64,000 nt of DNA from Poronia punctata. Lineage: Eukaryota > Ascomycota > Sordariomycetes > Xylariales > Xylariaceae. Below the pieces are notes generated by a model. That model worked only from the letters and a program-made list of their open reading frames with translations, was not told the origin of the DNA and did not search any database. How positions within the stretch are numbered: position 1 is the stretch's first letter; every line of letters begins with the position of its first letter. A program made the translations under genes and the position numbers. Location: the NCBI GenBank assembly GCA_022579005.1, contig MU401485.1, positions 186,001 through 250,000 of the forward strand, in the 5' to 3' direction. Below, one piece after another: positions 23,442 to 38,249 of this stretch.

Positions 23442-24374
23442 GTTGAGCGCGTAATGACCGTGGAATCGACTATGGGATCGGGTGCGTATGAGGATGTAAT
23501 AGACGCCAGATCCAACTTTCGACGCATAAAGGCTGGCCTAGAGGGATCGGTCCGACAGCGTTAGAAAGCAGGCCAGAATGGCAGCCGGGCAAAGGCGTAA
23601 CACTATCGAAGCATCAACGGCAGGAGTAAGGACGTAATAGTTGAAGCAATGACGGCAATGAAAGCCTGTAGGTTAAGTAAGGTTGACGGCAGCACGAGAC
23701 GCGTCAATTGTGGCGCCGAAAGAGTACCGGAGAGTCTCTGGAAATTCCAGGCCTGCGCAACCCGTAGCAGCTTCGTGATGTTTGCGCGCAGGTGTTGTAT
23801 AGATGAGCTACTGTTCTACTGTTGTGCGTTGTTGCTTGTGCAGGTACCAAGGCAAGGCGAATGCGAAGAGGCTGGATTTTTTTACTGGGGCTTGCTCGTA
23901 GGTGGTAAATAAGGTACCTGCAGCTTTGAGCTTGTAAGTGCTAGCCTGGCACACGTACCTAATCCTCGTTGTTGGCACTGTAAATACCTCCCAGACAACA
24001 GCTTGAACTCCAAAATGGCCCGGCGGTACCCCACAATTCGCAAGAGCTCTACTTTTAACCTACCTACTCGTAAACTGAAACTGGCAACCAGATATACTGT
24101 ACTTGCACTTATATAATGACACATTATGTACCTAGCTACTACCTACGGTCTTTTCAACATGTTTTTCAGTTTTCGACTTTAGATATCTCTTACCCCTCGT
24201 CAATGCAGGCTAACATTTGAAGATGTGAAGAGATTTCCAGTATTACGATTAAATACTAACTAAACATGTTCGTCCAATTACATCCTCATAGTCTTCAAGT
24301 CGGGCGGCCTACCCCTTAGATTACAGTACGTGGCCATCTCTTTAGTTTCGACAGCCCGATCAAAGCCTCAGGCT
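23442..24374. other. Intergenic, 0.93 kb; NUP170 promoter side
   Basis: Holds the NUP170 upstream region and the 3' flank of the reductase gene. One exact CTACTCGTA motif lies at 24064-24072. I see no gene. Confidence 0.5.
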
Positions 24375-25451
24375 CTAGTTCTTCTTTGCCTCCCGGGCCG
24401 CCTTTCTTAACGCACGGTTGCGGATATCGATATGCATTGATCGATTGAAGCGGAGGCCCATGTAGCTTCCGATCCCAATGGTATTTTCAATAGCCCAAGC
24501 CATCAAGGCGTGGCTCCAATGTGGTGTGTAGGTGTATGCGGTGTTGTGCCAGCTGCCGACGCCAACCTTCCCCAGTGCTGCGCGAACAAATGGCTTAGGG
24601 CTTGGGATAAAGAGGCTGGGGCGGCGCACCTTGCTCATGGCGGTGGTGACAAGGTAGCTAAGAACTAGCTGAACGTCCACGTTATCAGGCTTCAGTTCGG
24701 CCGCGAGAGCAGTAGACCAGAACTGAAGGAAAGCCTTGCTGCCAGAGTATGTAGCCAGTAACGGTGTAGGCATCCAACCACCGAAGCTTCCCATTGTAAG
24801 AATAAGACCACGCCTGCGATTCTGCATGCCCGGCGCCACAATCCTGGTGACTTTCAAGGTTCCGCGGCAATTGATATTGATAATGTTTTCCATCTCGGTT
24901 TGGTCGGTAAGCGTAAACGGAACGGGAATACTGTGGCTTTGGCCGACGTTGTTAATGAGAATGGCAACATCGAGGCCGTCAATCCGCTTCGCGAGGCGTT
25001 GATAATCCGATTCGTTGTCAATCGCTGCAAAGTCCATGGCGAGGATATCCGTCTGCAGCCCTGGGTACTTGGCTTGGAGTTCGTTTTGTACAGCTTCGAG
25101 CTTTTCCAACGTCCGAGATACGAGTAGAATATTGAAACCTTTAGCGGCAAGTTGGGCAGCGTACTCTTTACCCAGGCCATCTGACGCGCCTGTTACGACA
25201 GCCCATGTCCCCTTACCGCCATATTTTCGGAGCTGTAAGAAGAAGGAAGCCAATGGTCAGTATTTATAGTGAATGCGTCAAGTTGCTACTCCTAGTTATA
25301 AACTCACATTAGTTCCGCTCAGGACAAACATGCACAGAACCAGGCGGATGAAGCTTAGGGCTTTGGTGCCTATCCACAGAGCACCCAAACCAGCAAGGGC
25401 CAGCTGGACTGTATGTGGAACAGACGCAATAGCATTCTGGATGGAATCCAT
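24375..25451 (-). CDS. IFA38: Very-long-chain 3-oxoacyl-CoA reductase (microsomal beta-ketoreductase)
   Basis: Exons 25451-25308 and 25232-24375 encode about 333 residues. The first exon is a membrane anchor ([20 protein letters not shown], then [12 protein letters not shown]). The short-chain dehydrogenase core starts [19 protein letters not shown] (NADPH motif at about 62-69). It continues with NNVGQS near 142 and the catalytic Ser197/Tyr210/Lys214 triad in TMGSFGG...ATYSGSK. The lysine-rich C-terminus AREAKKN resembles an ER retrieval signal but is not a perfect KKxx. The enzyme performs the second step of fatty acid elongation (3-ketoacyl-CoA to 3-hydroxyacyl-CoA) for ceramides and long-chain lipids at the ER. 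It is divergent from ERG28, another ER lipid protein, across 823 bp. Confidence 0.92.
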
Positions 25452-26274
25452 GGTCGTCTTGAGCGAGCGTTACGGATACGACGAGGTAATGAAGGTTTGA
25501 GGCGGCAGTCAGGAAAATGTGTCAAACCAGATGGGGAGAAGAAGTTCAAATAAGGGGTTCCAAAGCGGACATCGAACCTTCGTGGTCCCGCTTTCCAGCT
25601 TAATTCTGCACAGATGCGAGTCTTCGAGGTTGCCCGTTAGTGCGTTCTAAGGGCCTAGCCGATGGTTTTTTTTTTTTTCTTGCGATTATGGTCATATCAC
25701 AGACAGGAGCTTTGTGGTCTTACGAGTACCTACTCGTACAAGTACCTGTATTTTGTAGGTTACCGGAGGAAATACTTTGTAGGTACTTGCCCCCTACATC
25801 ACATTTTGCTAGCTATGTCCCATACTGCGGGTAATCTGGACTAGACTAGTATAAATAAAGCTAGCGACTGGCGACTGGTGGTTCTAGAGCTCGGAGCTCT
25901 CAGAATGAAGTCATCATGTACCTGCGTTGATTGGATTCCCAACAAATTCCAAGGCCCAAGCAGTCCAAGACTTTCAACTACATGTATGTTCAAGTACATG
26001 CATGTACCTAGGCTGTCACCCAGGCCAAGTAGGTCAGCTTATCGATAAGGTGTTTAGTGACCCCCTATCTCTCGGAAGAGCTACCTCACCTACCGACATA
26101 TATACTCGTATGAGGTCCGTAGTAGATCTTTTATGATGCGCGTGTATCAACTCTCGCATTGTTTCCTTACTTGTAAATTGACTTTCTGACGCCTTGTTGG
26201 CATAGAAAACTGCCTTTCGGGTACAAAATTTGATCGAGCGCCTGCTATCGTGTCTACCCAATTCTATTCTCAAG
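25452..26274. promoter_or_regulatory. Shared divergent promoter region of IFA38 and ERG28
   Basis: An 823-bp spacer between two start codons pointing away from each other. It contains an exact inverted repeat, TACGAGTA-CC-TACTCGTA at 25721-25738, and a 12-nt T-run at about 25667-25678. Co-regulation is an inference from the arrangement only. Confidence 0.4.
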
Positions 26275-26910
26275 ATGGATGGCTTACTAGACGTCATCAA
26301 AGCCTATCTTCCGCATAGTGAAGGCTATCTACCGTATTACATGTTTGGGGTAAGGAGACACTATTTTTCTCTTTTGTATCTGGCAGTCCGTCTAGGTGTC
26401 GGCGCATTAACATGTACTGGCATCGAGTCACTGACCCATGTTGCTTTCTAGCTTTCTGTGATTGCGGTCGGTAATTCACTACAGAACTACCTCACTCTCC
26501 ACTATTCTCGACGACTCTATAACGGCCAATTCGTGCCGAACCCATCTCTACCGGTCAAGTCTGCGAACTTTGAGCCTGAAGATTCGACCAGTAAACTGTC
26601 ACCCGCTTCCACCTCGAACACCAAAGACGGTCGCACTACGGACCAAGTTACACCCCTGGCCGCCCGATTATTTGGCACATACACTTTTATTTCCGCCATT
26701 GTGCGCATATATGCGAGCTACAATCTCCATCTTGCGCCCGTGTACAACATCGCCCTCTGGACTTATATAGTTGCCCTCTTCCACTTCGGATCCGAGTGGG
26801 CTGTCTATCGGACAGCTTATATCGGCCCTCCCATACTGTTCCCATTCTTCTTCGCTACCGTGGGTATCCTTTGGATGACTTCACAATATAATTTCTACGT
26901 CCAGGCGTAG
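26275..26910 (+). CDS. ERG28: Ergosterol biosynthesis scaffold protein Erg28
   Basis: Exons 26275-26349 and 26452-26910 encode about 177 residues. Family landmarks follow the splice: LSVIAVGNSLQNYLTLHYSR, then PLAARLFGTYTFISAIVRIY, YASYNLHLAPVYNIALWTY and FHFGSEWAVYRT. These form about four membrane helices, with a hydrophilic Ser/Thr/Lys insert at about 60-95. Erg28 is an ER membrane protein that tethers the C-4 demethylation enzymes (Erg25, Erg26, Erg27) in sterol synthesis. The short first exon MDGLLDVIKAYLPHSEGYLP gives the usual N-terminus. It is divergent from the elongase reductase gene. Confidence 0.93.
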
Positions 26911-27032
26911 TATCCGGGCGACAATAATCAGAAGGATAGCCATGTGATAGGGATGTATCGGAGAAAAATATTGTAATAATGTTGTATATCGCGGCGGCCC
27001 GATGATCCATTTAATACTAAACTACAATGCTG

Positions 27033-29628
<2,596 letters not shown>

Positions 29629-31345
29629 ATGGGCGTTATTCGCAAAAAGACCGCCGCTCGTGGCGGCGAAGGGGGTGTTAAATACGTTTGCGACGTATGC
29701 TCCGCGGACATAACCTCCACTGTATGTGTCACCGTACCTGCAACTCTTGGTTTGACGCTCCTCGCACAGGAGTGGTTCTACATAAATACATAGCTGCCCC
29801 CAATCTATGGACAATCATCGACTTGCCTGTGCCGATTTATTGACCGACTAGTAGGTACGCATACGATGTGCGCACAGTGCCTGTAACGAATACGATTTGT
29901 GTGTCCAATGTTTCGCCAACGGTGCCTCAAGTGGCTCGCATCAGCCTGCCACTCATCCCTACCGAGTCATAGAACAGAATTCGATCCCCATATTCGACCG
30001 CGACTGGGGCGCCGACGAGGAGCTTCTCTTGCTGGAGGGCTGCGAAATCTACGGCCTGGGCTCGTGGGCCGATATCGCCGATCACATCGGAGGCTACCGC
30101 CATAAAGATGAGGTGCGCGATCATTACCTCCAAGTTTATGTGGACTCTCCCTGCTTTCCATTACCAAAAAGATGCCGGCCGGACGACATGGAGCTAGCGC
30201 AGGAGATCTCTCGCGATCAGTTCCAAGCTCGGAAGAAGAGAAGGATCGAGGAACGAAGAGAGGCACAAAGGAATGCGCCGCCCATGCCGCCCAAAACCAA
30301 GCCGACGGCAAGCGTGCCATCCTGCCATGAGATCCAAGGGTATATGCCGGGACGACTCGAGTTCGAAACGGAATATGCCAATGAGGCCGAAGAGGCCGTT
30401 CAGTTGATGCAGTTTGATCCGGGCGATGGAATCAACCCCCGAACCGGCGAGCTAGAGCCTGAAATGGAGCTAAAGCTCACGGTCATGGACATCTACAACT
30501 GCCGATTGACACAGCGAGTGGATCGTAAAAAGGTCATTTTTGAGCATAACCTCCTCGACTATAGGGAAAATATAAGGCTTGAAAAGAAGAGGACAAAAGA
30601 AGAGCGGGATCTTATAAACAAGGCAAAGCCGTTTGCGCGGATGATGAATCACGACGATTTTGAATCGCTATGCCAAGGGTTACTAGATGAGCTTAATTTG
30701 CGTCAGGCAATCAGCCAACTCCAAGAATGGAGAAATCTCAAGATAGGCGATCTTCGAAGTGGCGAGAAGTACGAGCAAGAGAAGGCACAGCGGATTCAGA
30801 AGACCATACCCATGGGCTCCATGGACCGCGAAAGGCTAGCTACTGCACAAAGGTCTAAGCAACCTCCACAACCCGAGCCTCCGAGCGGGGCAGCTCTGCT
30901 GGTCGCCCCAGAACTCCCATTCCGACCAGGTACGAATGGGAATCTCGCAGCCGCAAGGGGGCAGCCAGAAACATCGGCAAACGGCGAGACTAGAACTGCC
31001 GTCGATGGCAGCCAAGAAGCGGCGACAAACGGCGTGGTGATCAATGGAACGGCGCGGCCTAAATTCATATCACAGCCGATATCGGGAGTCCAGCCGCTTC
31101 CTCTCAGCGAAGACAATGCTCCGGACATGCACCTACTGACGCCCGAGGAGATCGAGCTATGCAAAGTGTCGCGTATCCAGCCTAAGCCCTACCTCATGAT
31201 CAAGGAACAGGTGCTCAAAGAGGCGCTGAAGGGCAACGGCTGCCTAAAGAAAAAACAAGTCAAAGAAATATGCCGGCTCGATTCCCAAAAGGGTGGTCGA
31301 ATCTTCGATTTCTTTATCAATTCTGGCTGGATTGCCAAAGCTTGA
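29629..31345 (+). CDS. ADA2: SAGA transcriptional adaptor Ada2
   Basis: Exon 1 (29629-29721) starts [16 protein letters not shown]. It is joined across a 133-bp intron to exon 2 (29855-31345), giving about 527 residues. Splicing rebuilds a complete ZZ zinc finger: [33 protein letters not shown], then the trailing histidines in [13 protein letters not shown] domain follows (about 77-130, [20 protein letters not shown] and [12 protein letters not shown]). The Ada2 middle region contains [18 protein letters not shown] Pro/Asn-rich low-complexity stretch spans about 340-430, and a C-terminal SWIRM domain ends [17 protein letters not shown]. Ada2 works with Gcn5 and Ada3 in the histone acetyltransferase module of SAGA in the nucleus. 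Reading only from the Met at 29897 would lose half of the zinc finger. Confidence 0.95.
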
Positions 31346-32905
31346 GTCGGCCAGGCAGTCGTTGCGTCCTATTCCCTGCGAGCAACCGAGAATAGGTGAC
31401 GTTTTCATACCTCGCCGTCATTTTGGATATTCCTCGGATTGAGGGCTTACGTATCATCTTCAATCTATAAGGATGTGGGCGTAGTGTTATATACCTCAGT
31501 ATTTGTAGCTATAAGCGATGTTACTTTTGACAAATTTTAAGCGTTTTTAACAGCGCAATCGCACAACTTCATAACTAACATTAGAAAATTGTCATTGTTG
31601 CATCTATCTGGATTACAATAACCCGTCGCATATTCGGCCTACCATAGTACTGCATGTATAATGTCTATGTGATGTCAGTATTAAGCAACTCTGTAGGTTA
31701 GCTCTATCATGATTGTAGTTTAAAACATTAAAGTACCTTGAGAATCAACAATTTATGGACGATAAGTTGGCAATAATGATAATTCGCTACCAGCAAGACC
31801 CTCCCCACGTACCTTCTTACTCGAACACGTTCTCGTAGGTAAGGTACCTTACGCATGTGTCCCGTCACCCCATGGGCCGGTCTCCAAGATGACATCGCTT
31901 TCTCCAAACCTACTAAGATAGGGAACACTGCCTCGCTTATCACCGCATTGTCTGACATTTTTTGCAAAAGGGCAACGTGTTCAACCCCTGATTCAACCGA
32001 GTATGTATCAGTCTGTCCACGAATAGTGGTAATAGACTTGTGTAAAGACCAAACCTTTTGTTTTTGGACTGCCTAGGCTCGAGTCAATTTGCAAGACATT
32101 GTCTTTATAATGTAACATGGGCATTTACCTACTGTATTGTTCGTATCAGGCCTAGCAGATGGGAATGGAAACCAACACCTAAAGTTAGGTGTATCAGGAC
32201 TGTCAGGATGTAGATGCGCGTAGGGGGTCATGTAAATTAGCAACTACTTGTAAGCCCTTCAAAAGGTGTGGACACATCAAGAAGATTTGAAACCACCTGC
32301 AGTCAAAGGCGACGTGACCTAACGTTACTACGTGATTCCCTGCCCGAGACTCTGGATTTTGTCGGCTTGGTCCATCCACATGCAGCGTTTCCACCTTACG
32401 AGTAGTTAAGAGCTTTACACATTTTGTCTACAACACAGGTAGTACTTATAGCCAATTTTAACACAGTCTTGGTGTTACATGTACTCCACGGGATTTTTGG
32501 TAGCAGCCTCTTACTCGTATTAACTGTTGGTAAGAAGCAGGAACGATGGAAGGAAGGCACCCCATGGTCAGTACTTGCACAAAAAGCCTACACTTACCTG
32601 TCATCGAAGCACCATACAGATGATAAGTCCCACGTTGAGTCTCTTCGACCTTTGCGCATCTTCCTTGAATCCTGACTCTCAGAATTACCTGACCAAACCA
32701 GCATCTCGATAACACCCAAGCCCTAGACGACGATGTTGTGACGTTTCTTGTCCTTATTGCCCGGTGTCCACACAAACAGGCCAATCTGTGTGTCCGGCGT
32801 GGACTCAGTCCAGCTAAACTCGATAGGGCCCGTGATCCCTGTACGCCAAGCCCTAACCTTTTACAATAGCGTTACCTCGTACTCCCTTTCTTCTCTTCTC
32901 CTTTT
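31346..32905. other. Intergenic, 1.56 kb
   Basis: Contains the exact motif TACGAGTAG at 32397-32405 and several TACCTAC strings. I see no convincing coding or RNA gene. Confidence 0.5.
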
Positions 32906-34414
32906 ATGATGGCACATAATGGCCATCTGAATTACATCTTAGGCTTCATGCCTCGCCGAAATATATTCCTGCCGACGCTGTGCATCGTCCTCCTCATAGG
33001 AATATGGACCTTTCAGTTACCTAATTCCCGTTCTTACCCCCACCGGTCTGTCGACTGGTTAGAATCGAAATTATCCTCGGATTCCTCTTTTTCCTCTTCC
33101 GCTCCCCCTTCGTCTCCCCCTTCCCCTCCGTCTTCCCCTCCGTCTTCGTCGAAGCCGAAAGACCCGCCACCGGAAGCCCAAGCGCCAGAACTAGTGCCAG
33201 CGCAGACTTTATCGACGCCACCTTCTATCCCCGGTAATGACATCGACCTATCGCAGCCCGATGCGCCATTCGTCCCCTGGCCTCTGAAGCGTGTATGTGA
33301 CGAAGCCACCTGGGTTGAGGGACTTGTCTACATTTGTGACAACAACTCTGGGGGTGTTGGAAATATCAGAAACTATATTCAAACATGCATTCGCTACGCC
33401 TTGGAGGCTGGCGCAACGGGCCTCACCATTCCTAGGATCCGCAAACGGAGTGAAGAGGACCTAGCTGATCTCTTCACCGAATACCTCCCCTTCTCGTACA
33501 TGTTCGACGAACAACGATTTCGGGAGGCCTTCAATACGAGCTGCCCACAGATCACGCTCTACGATAGTGTCAATGATATTCCCGGTGTTGGCGAGAAGCC
33601 CAAGATCGACCTCATCACGCCCAAGGACTTTGGCAACCGGGAAGGCTGCGACCGACAGGATCAGAATAGACACACGGACCGCTTCGGCCTCACATTTCGC
33701 AAATGGCTTCATAATGAAAAGCATGGCCATCCGCCATCCAAAGAAAAGCCGCGTCTCATCCGGTTCAACTGGGGTGTGCTCTGGGATTGGCAAATTTATC
33801 GGGACGGCCCCGAGTTTGCATCGACCTTTGGTGGAATCCTGAAATTCAACGATCAGCTTTTGCGACTGGGTAACAAAACTTTGGAGAAGATGCATGCATT
33901 CGCGCGCAAGGACGGCGCAAAGGACGGTGCCTTTCTTGGCATCCACCTACGGACGGAGAGCGACGCTTTGGGTTTCTGGCCGACATACGACACGCAATCC
34001 GAGGCCTACCTCAAGCAGGCGCAGAAACGGGGGTTCCAAACTGCCTATCTCGCCACCGGAAACCTGACCGAAGCGGACAAGTTTGTCGACGCCGCCATCG
34101 AGATGGCTCAGATGAGAGTGGTGACCAAGTCAGACCTACTGACTGGCGCAGATCTAGAGGAGCTCGAGTCTCTCAGCTGGGATCAACAAGGCCTTGTAGA
34201 TTTCGTCGTCTTGTTGGGGAGCAAGTTTTTCGTAGGTGCTATGCCCAGCAGCTTCTCAGTCTACATGGCCATCAAGCGTCATCTAAAGACGGGTGGCTTG
34301 TACACGCGGCCCTACAAGACAGGCACAGAAGGTGACGGCCTATCGTACCTGGTAGGAAAGTACGACAAGTATTGGGCTGGTTGGCTATTTATGTGGGATG
34401 GCATGTGGCCATGA
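32906..34414 (+). CDS. Type II membrane protein, GDP-fucose O-fucosyltransferase-like
   Basis: A single exon encodes 502 residues. A short cytoplasmic tail is followed by a signal anchor (RNIFLPTLCIVLLIGIWTFQL, about 18-38). A Ser/Pro-rich stem spans about 55-110 and leads to a luminal domain. Within it, SGGVGNIRNYIQTCIRYALEAGATGLTIPRI resembles the N-terminal nucleotide-binding part of O-fucosyltransferase-fold proteins. FLGIHLRTESDALGFWP resembles their HLR motif, and FVVLLGSKFFVGAMPSSFS resembles the C-terminal donor-binding part. Fungal members of this family are mostly uncharacterised and sometimes misannotated. A Golgi glycosyltransferase is the best guess. Donor and acceptor are unknown. 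Single Met alternatives exist at 32909 and 32948. Confidence 0.75.
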   Translation: MMAHNGHLNYILGFMPRRNIFLPTLCIVLLIGIWTFQLPNSRSYPHRSVDWLESKLSSDSSFSSSAPPSSPPSPPSSPPSSSKPKDPPPEAQAPELVPAQTLSTPPSIPGNDIDLSQPDAPFVPWPLKRVCDEATWVEGLVYICDNNSGGVGNIRNYIQTCIRYALEAGATGLTIPRIRKRSEEDLADLFTEYLPFSYMFDEQRFREAFNTSCPQITLYDSVNDIPGVGEKPKIDLITPKDFGNREGCDRQDQNRHTDRFGLTFRKWLHNEKHGHPPSKEKPRLIRFNWGVLWDWQIYRDGPEFASTFGGILKFNDQLLRLGNKTLEKMHAFARKDGAKDGAFLGIHLRTESDALGFWPTYDTQSEAYLKQAQKRGFQTAYLATGNLTEADKFVDAAIEMAQMRVVTKSDLLTGADLEELESLSWDQQGLVDFVVLLGSKFFVGAMPSSFSVYMAIKRHLKTGGLYTRPYKTGTEGDGLSYLVGKYDKYWAGWLFMWDGMWP

Positions 34415-35124
34415 GTTCGCGATCCCCATCCAGCCCCATTTCCGCCTGTAGGGCAACGGCAACGGGTACGCATATGCTTTTTGGCGCGCCCAACTGTATT
34501 GTTAGTGTACTATTTCATCAGCATTCGAGTCTAGCCGGTGATTCTCTGTCTCATGTCAGGGTTAGGAGACAAACTAGATCAGAGGAAGAAGATACCCATT
34601 CAAGAACATGTCTAACCTACTATACTGCTCTGATATTATCGCTGCTGCTGCTGTTTACCGTGATGCTTAATGTAAAGGCTGTGCTGCAGATTTCTTGATA
34701 TTCGTAACCGGATACCTGAATACCGCTTCAAGTTAGAGTAGTTTAGCGATTTCATGCAAATGCCCTGGATTATGCATATAAACGCTTACGATACGTGGGT
34801 CCATGTCTGTCTTGACGTTGGGTTTCTGTTGCACAGTTCTCTGATCTATTCCGCGACGTCCGTGTCTATCTTAAAGACTAAAGTACAAAAGATACGGAAA
34901 CTGATTTCGTCTTTTCGAAGCCAACACTAGATCGCATACTCTCACGCTGCAACAAAGGCGTTGACAGATCATCGCTTAATCTCCCCGGATCGTAAGCGCG
35001 AAACGCATATAAGAATACGGAAAGTATACTGGACGGTGATTAAGTTCAAAAACAGGACAGAGTCTCAGTGAAGACTGAAAGGAAAAAAAGCAACGCCGAG
35101 GACAGAAAGCAGAGACGGACAGCA
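34415..35124. other. Intergenic, 0.7 kb
   Basis: Between tandem plus-strand genes. I see no gene. An in-frame Met at 35068 could extend the next protein by 19 basic residues. Confidence 0.5.
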
Positions 35125-35784
35125 ATGTCTTTAGTTACCATCTCCAGCCTGGAGCGCATTACTGCGTCCAAGCTGGCCGAGATGCTTCTTGCCGCTCAGG
35201 CTGTCGAAGGGGTATCGGGAACGGGAACGGGCACGGGCACGGGCACCGAAAAGGGGGAGGGGGCCGGGGAGTCTAGTATTGCGATTGTTGATGTTCGGGA
35301 TGACGGTATGTGTGATTACTCTCCTTTTTATTTCCCTACGCATCTCAGCTTTTTGATCGATCTCCCCGAGTGTACAAGCGTGCTATTTTATGGTCATAGG
35401 AGTATTATTTATACGCCGAGGTGTTATCTGTTCTCTGGTCTTTATTCACGGCTAATGATTCTCTTAGATCACATTGGTGGCCACATTCGAAACTCGATGC
35501 ACTTCCCCAGCCTCAGTCTCGACGCCACCATGCCGGCTCTACTGCGGAAGCTCGCCGATAAGGACACGGTCATTTTCCATTGCGCCCTGAGTCAGCAGCG
35601 GGGGCCAGGCGCCGCGCTCAGATACTTGCGTGAAAGGGAAGCTGCTGCTTCTGGCGGAGAGGTGAATAAGGCCCAGAAGGTCTACGTTCTAGATCGTGGA
35701 TTCGTAGGTTGGCAGGAGGTGTATGGCCCAGATGCGCGGTTGACTGAGGCGTACCGGAAGGAGATCTGGCAAGAGGGGTATTAA
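35125..35784 (+). CDS. Rhodanese/Cdc25-type phosphatase (Ibp1/Ych1-like)
   Basis: Exons 35125-35305 and 35468-35784 encode about 165 residues. Splicing gives AIVDVRDDDHIGGHIRNS, the typical start of a rhodanese fold. The active-site loop is FHCALSQQRGPGAA, with Cys and Arg five residues apart as in Cdc25-like phosphatases and arsenate reductases. S. pombe Ibp1 and yeast Ych1 share this loop almost exactly. The end (VYVLDRGFVGWQEVYG) is also typical. The role is probably a small-molecule, arsenate or protein tyrosine phosphatase in cytosol or nucleus. A Gly-Thr repeat (GTGTGTGTGTEKGEGAG), encoded by GGGCAC microsatellite units at about 35219-35247, interrupts the first exon and is not conserved in the family. 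Confidence 0.88.
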   Translation: MSLVTISSLERITASKLAEMLLAAQAVEGVSGTGTGTGTGTEKGEGAGESSIAIVDVRDDGMCDYSPFYFPTHLSFLIDLPECTSVLFYGHRSIIYTPRCYLFSGLYSRLMILLDHIGGHIRNSMHFPSLSLDATMPALLRKLADKDTVIFHCALSQQRGPGAALRYLREREAAASGGEVNKAQKVYVLDRGFVGWQEVYGPDARLTEAYRKEIWQEGY

Positions 35785-38249
35785 GGTTTGTGGGTGTGAT
35801 TGGGGAAACAAACCTTTCGTTCTCATGTTACGATATTAGTTGATACTAGATGGGGACTGTTTTTTTTTTTTTTGGGAAAGCCTGGAGCAATGAAGATTTG
35901 TTCTCTAGCTGCTAGATAGTCTTATCTCGAATTTTGACAGTAGATTCATGTTCAAGTAATGTGACTCCTAGATAACTAGGTTTCATTAGACTCGGTTGCT
36001 GCAGAGAGCCTCTGTGTTCTAAACCTTAAAGACATCGCGCTACTTTGAAGGCCCACGGTACAAAAGATTGTGTTCAGCGCCCCTAATCCTATCTCACGTA
36101 TATCTCTATTCCTATATACTGTGCATCGTCGACGATGAACAGATTGTTTAAAATAGGCAACCTAAAATTGTAGTATCGTGTGAAAACGTGAGAAGAGGAG
36201 GTCTCTTCAGACCTGTAGATATTTCATAGCCTCTAGACATCGAACCGACTAATATCAGATAAGGTGCTGACCACACATTAGTAGGCCCTGTTAGCTCACC
36301 AATCTAGTTTCATGGTTTGAAGGTCTGCGTCATAGGCCCTACACCCAGACCTCATAGCTTGAAATTTAAAAGTACACAGATTATAACTAGGGACTATGTA
36401 TATGTATACTTAGAACGGAGAATGTCTTATCTCTTATATATATGAAAGTCTTCATACGTTTCAACTGTCACTACTCCCTCCCGGCCCTTTATTTAGGAAC
36501 AGGGAAAAGAGAAACGTGGAGGAACAGGAGCTAATATAGGAGCTTCTGAGGCCCTCCTCGCGTGTTGTTCCCTTTGATACCGGGAATATCGGCACTTTGC
36601 CGTGCTTACCGTGCTGGTTACAAATGAAATGGGCCATCCCCTTACCGTCTTTTCTAGTCAGCGCCTTGCGATGTACAGTGACGCTGCCAGCACAATTTAT
36701 ATAAACCTTATGAGGATGTGGAGGCTAGGCTTACTCCATCAATTCTATGGACTACAAACTAGTCTAGTAGGCACCTATTTAAGAATCCCTTACCAACCTT
36801 GAAATCTTAGGCCGCACAAGTTCATTACCTCATCGACATGCTGTGGCACTCTTGCCTAGACAGCAGATCGTGCTTTACCGCGGTTATGGGTCGCTAAGTA
36901 AGAGAAGATGATAGGGTAGCAGGACGACCCCTCACTGTCTATACTCACTAACCTTAGTCGAGTGTATAGCATGCTTGGAGATGCCTCCAAGTTTACACGA
37001 GGAGAACGACAAGCCCGATCGACATCAGCAGAAAAAGGTGGCCTCTCTTGGGAGGGCCAACGAGGTCATCGGAGCATAGGGTTGGCCATTATTATTGCCG
37101 GATGGGATGGCTCGCAGTTGATGCTTCGTAAGTGTAATCTTGGAATCGAGCGATCGCATGTACAACGTGTAAGTATGAGTAGTCTGTCTATGCACCCAAG
37201 GCAGCGGCTAGGTTAGATACCACTGCATTTCTACCTTAATAAGTCCTGGTAAACCGTTACGATGACTGATGAATGGCGTGCCGGAAGACCATTGGAGCAG
37301 CATGGCACCGGCTCGGCAGGCCACTTAGCACTAAGGTTAGGTACATTAGGTAGGTAGTCTGGGAATTACTACCTAGTATGATCCTATCGCGGGGCCAATA
37401 AGACCTTTTGCAATTCAGAGGACTGTAGGTGCCTAAAAATGTGTGGTTATTACATTGCTAAATGATGATATGAGCTGCAGAGCCACACGTGAATGCATGT
37501 AACCTTGGGATGTAGGTACCTATGTACATATCTGCCGGACATGGAGGTCTTGCTGCTTCCACATGAAGGTGGGGTTATCTGGGCGGATTACCCAACCCGG
37601 GATTGGCCGAGCTATGAGGGGTTCTCCAATGAAAGCCTTCTGGCACAATGGAAGCCGGGGCGGGCGAGTAGACAGTTGCAGCTGCGGTTGCATGCGTCTC
37701 AGTTTTATAACCTAACCTAATAAGTTGGACTTGAGTCGGCCCTCCGACGTCAAAGGATTTTCTGTGTGGTCTTTCCAAAACACACCAACTTCCAAGTTCT
37801 ATATAGCAAAACTTGACAAGAGAGCGCATACGTCTGAACTTGCGCCTTTGTGTCAGTTTATGTCTGCGTCTTCCTGTGGTTTGACACCAGAGTCTCTTTC
37901 GTCGTCGATCCCTGAGCGCTGGACGCTTCGTTTGCCGGTTCACCGCCAGGTTTCAAATTTCGTCTTCGGAGCATGCCCGTCGGTTACCCTGCGAAGCCGA
38001 CCTAAACTCGAACATCTTCCTTCTCCGGAAAGACGACACCAGCAACAGGTACTCCGGACGATTCTACAACTAGTCGGACTACCTACTCCATAAGATACTC
38101 GATTTTTGTCTCTTGACAACCCCTAGACCGCCGGATTAGGTCCTTCGACTACCAATCCGTTTGTCCGAAACCGACCGGTCATACCTACCGACCCTTCTTC
38201 ATCCACACCAGGAAACCACCCACTTGGAGCTCCAAACAAACAACAAAAT
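35785..38249. other. Intergenic, 2.5 kb
   Basis: A 13-nt T-run lies near 35861. Open frames at 37575-38093 overlap on both strands and lack protein character; this part is probably 5' leader of the next gene. No RNA gene or repeat was recognised. Confidence 0.5.

Noticed and set aside
37575..38093. Two overlapping 122-codon frames
   Set aside because: They lie on opposite strands with no protein-like pattern or splice support; probably leader sequence of the next gene.
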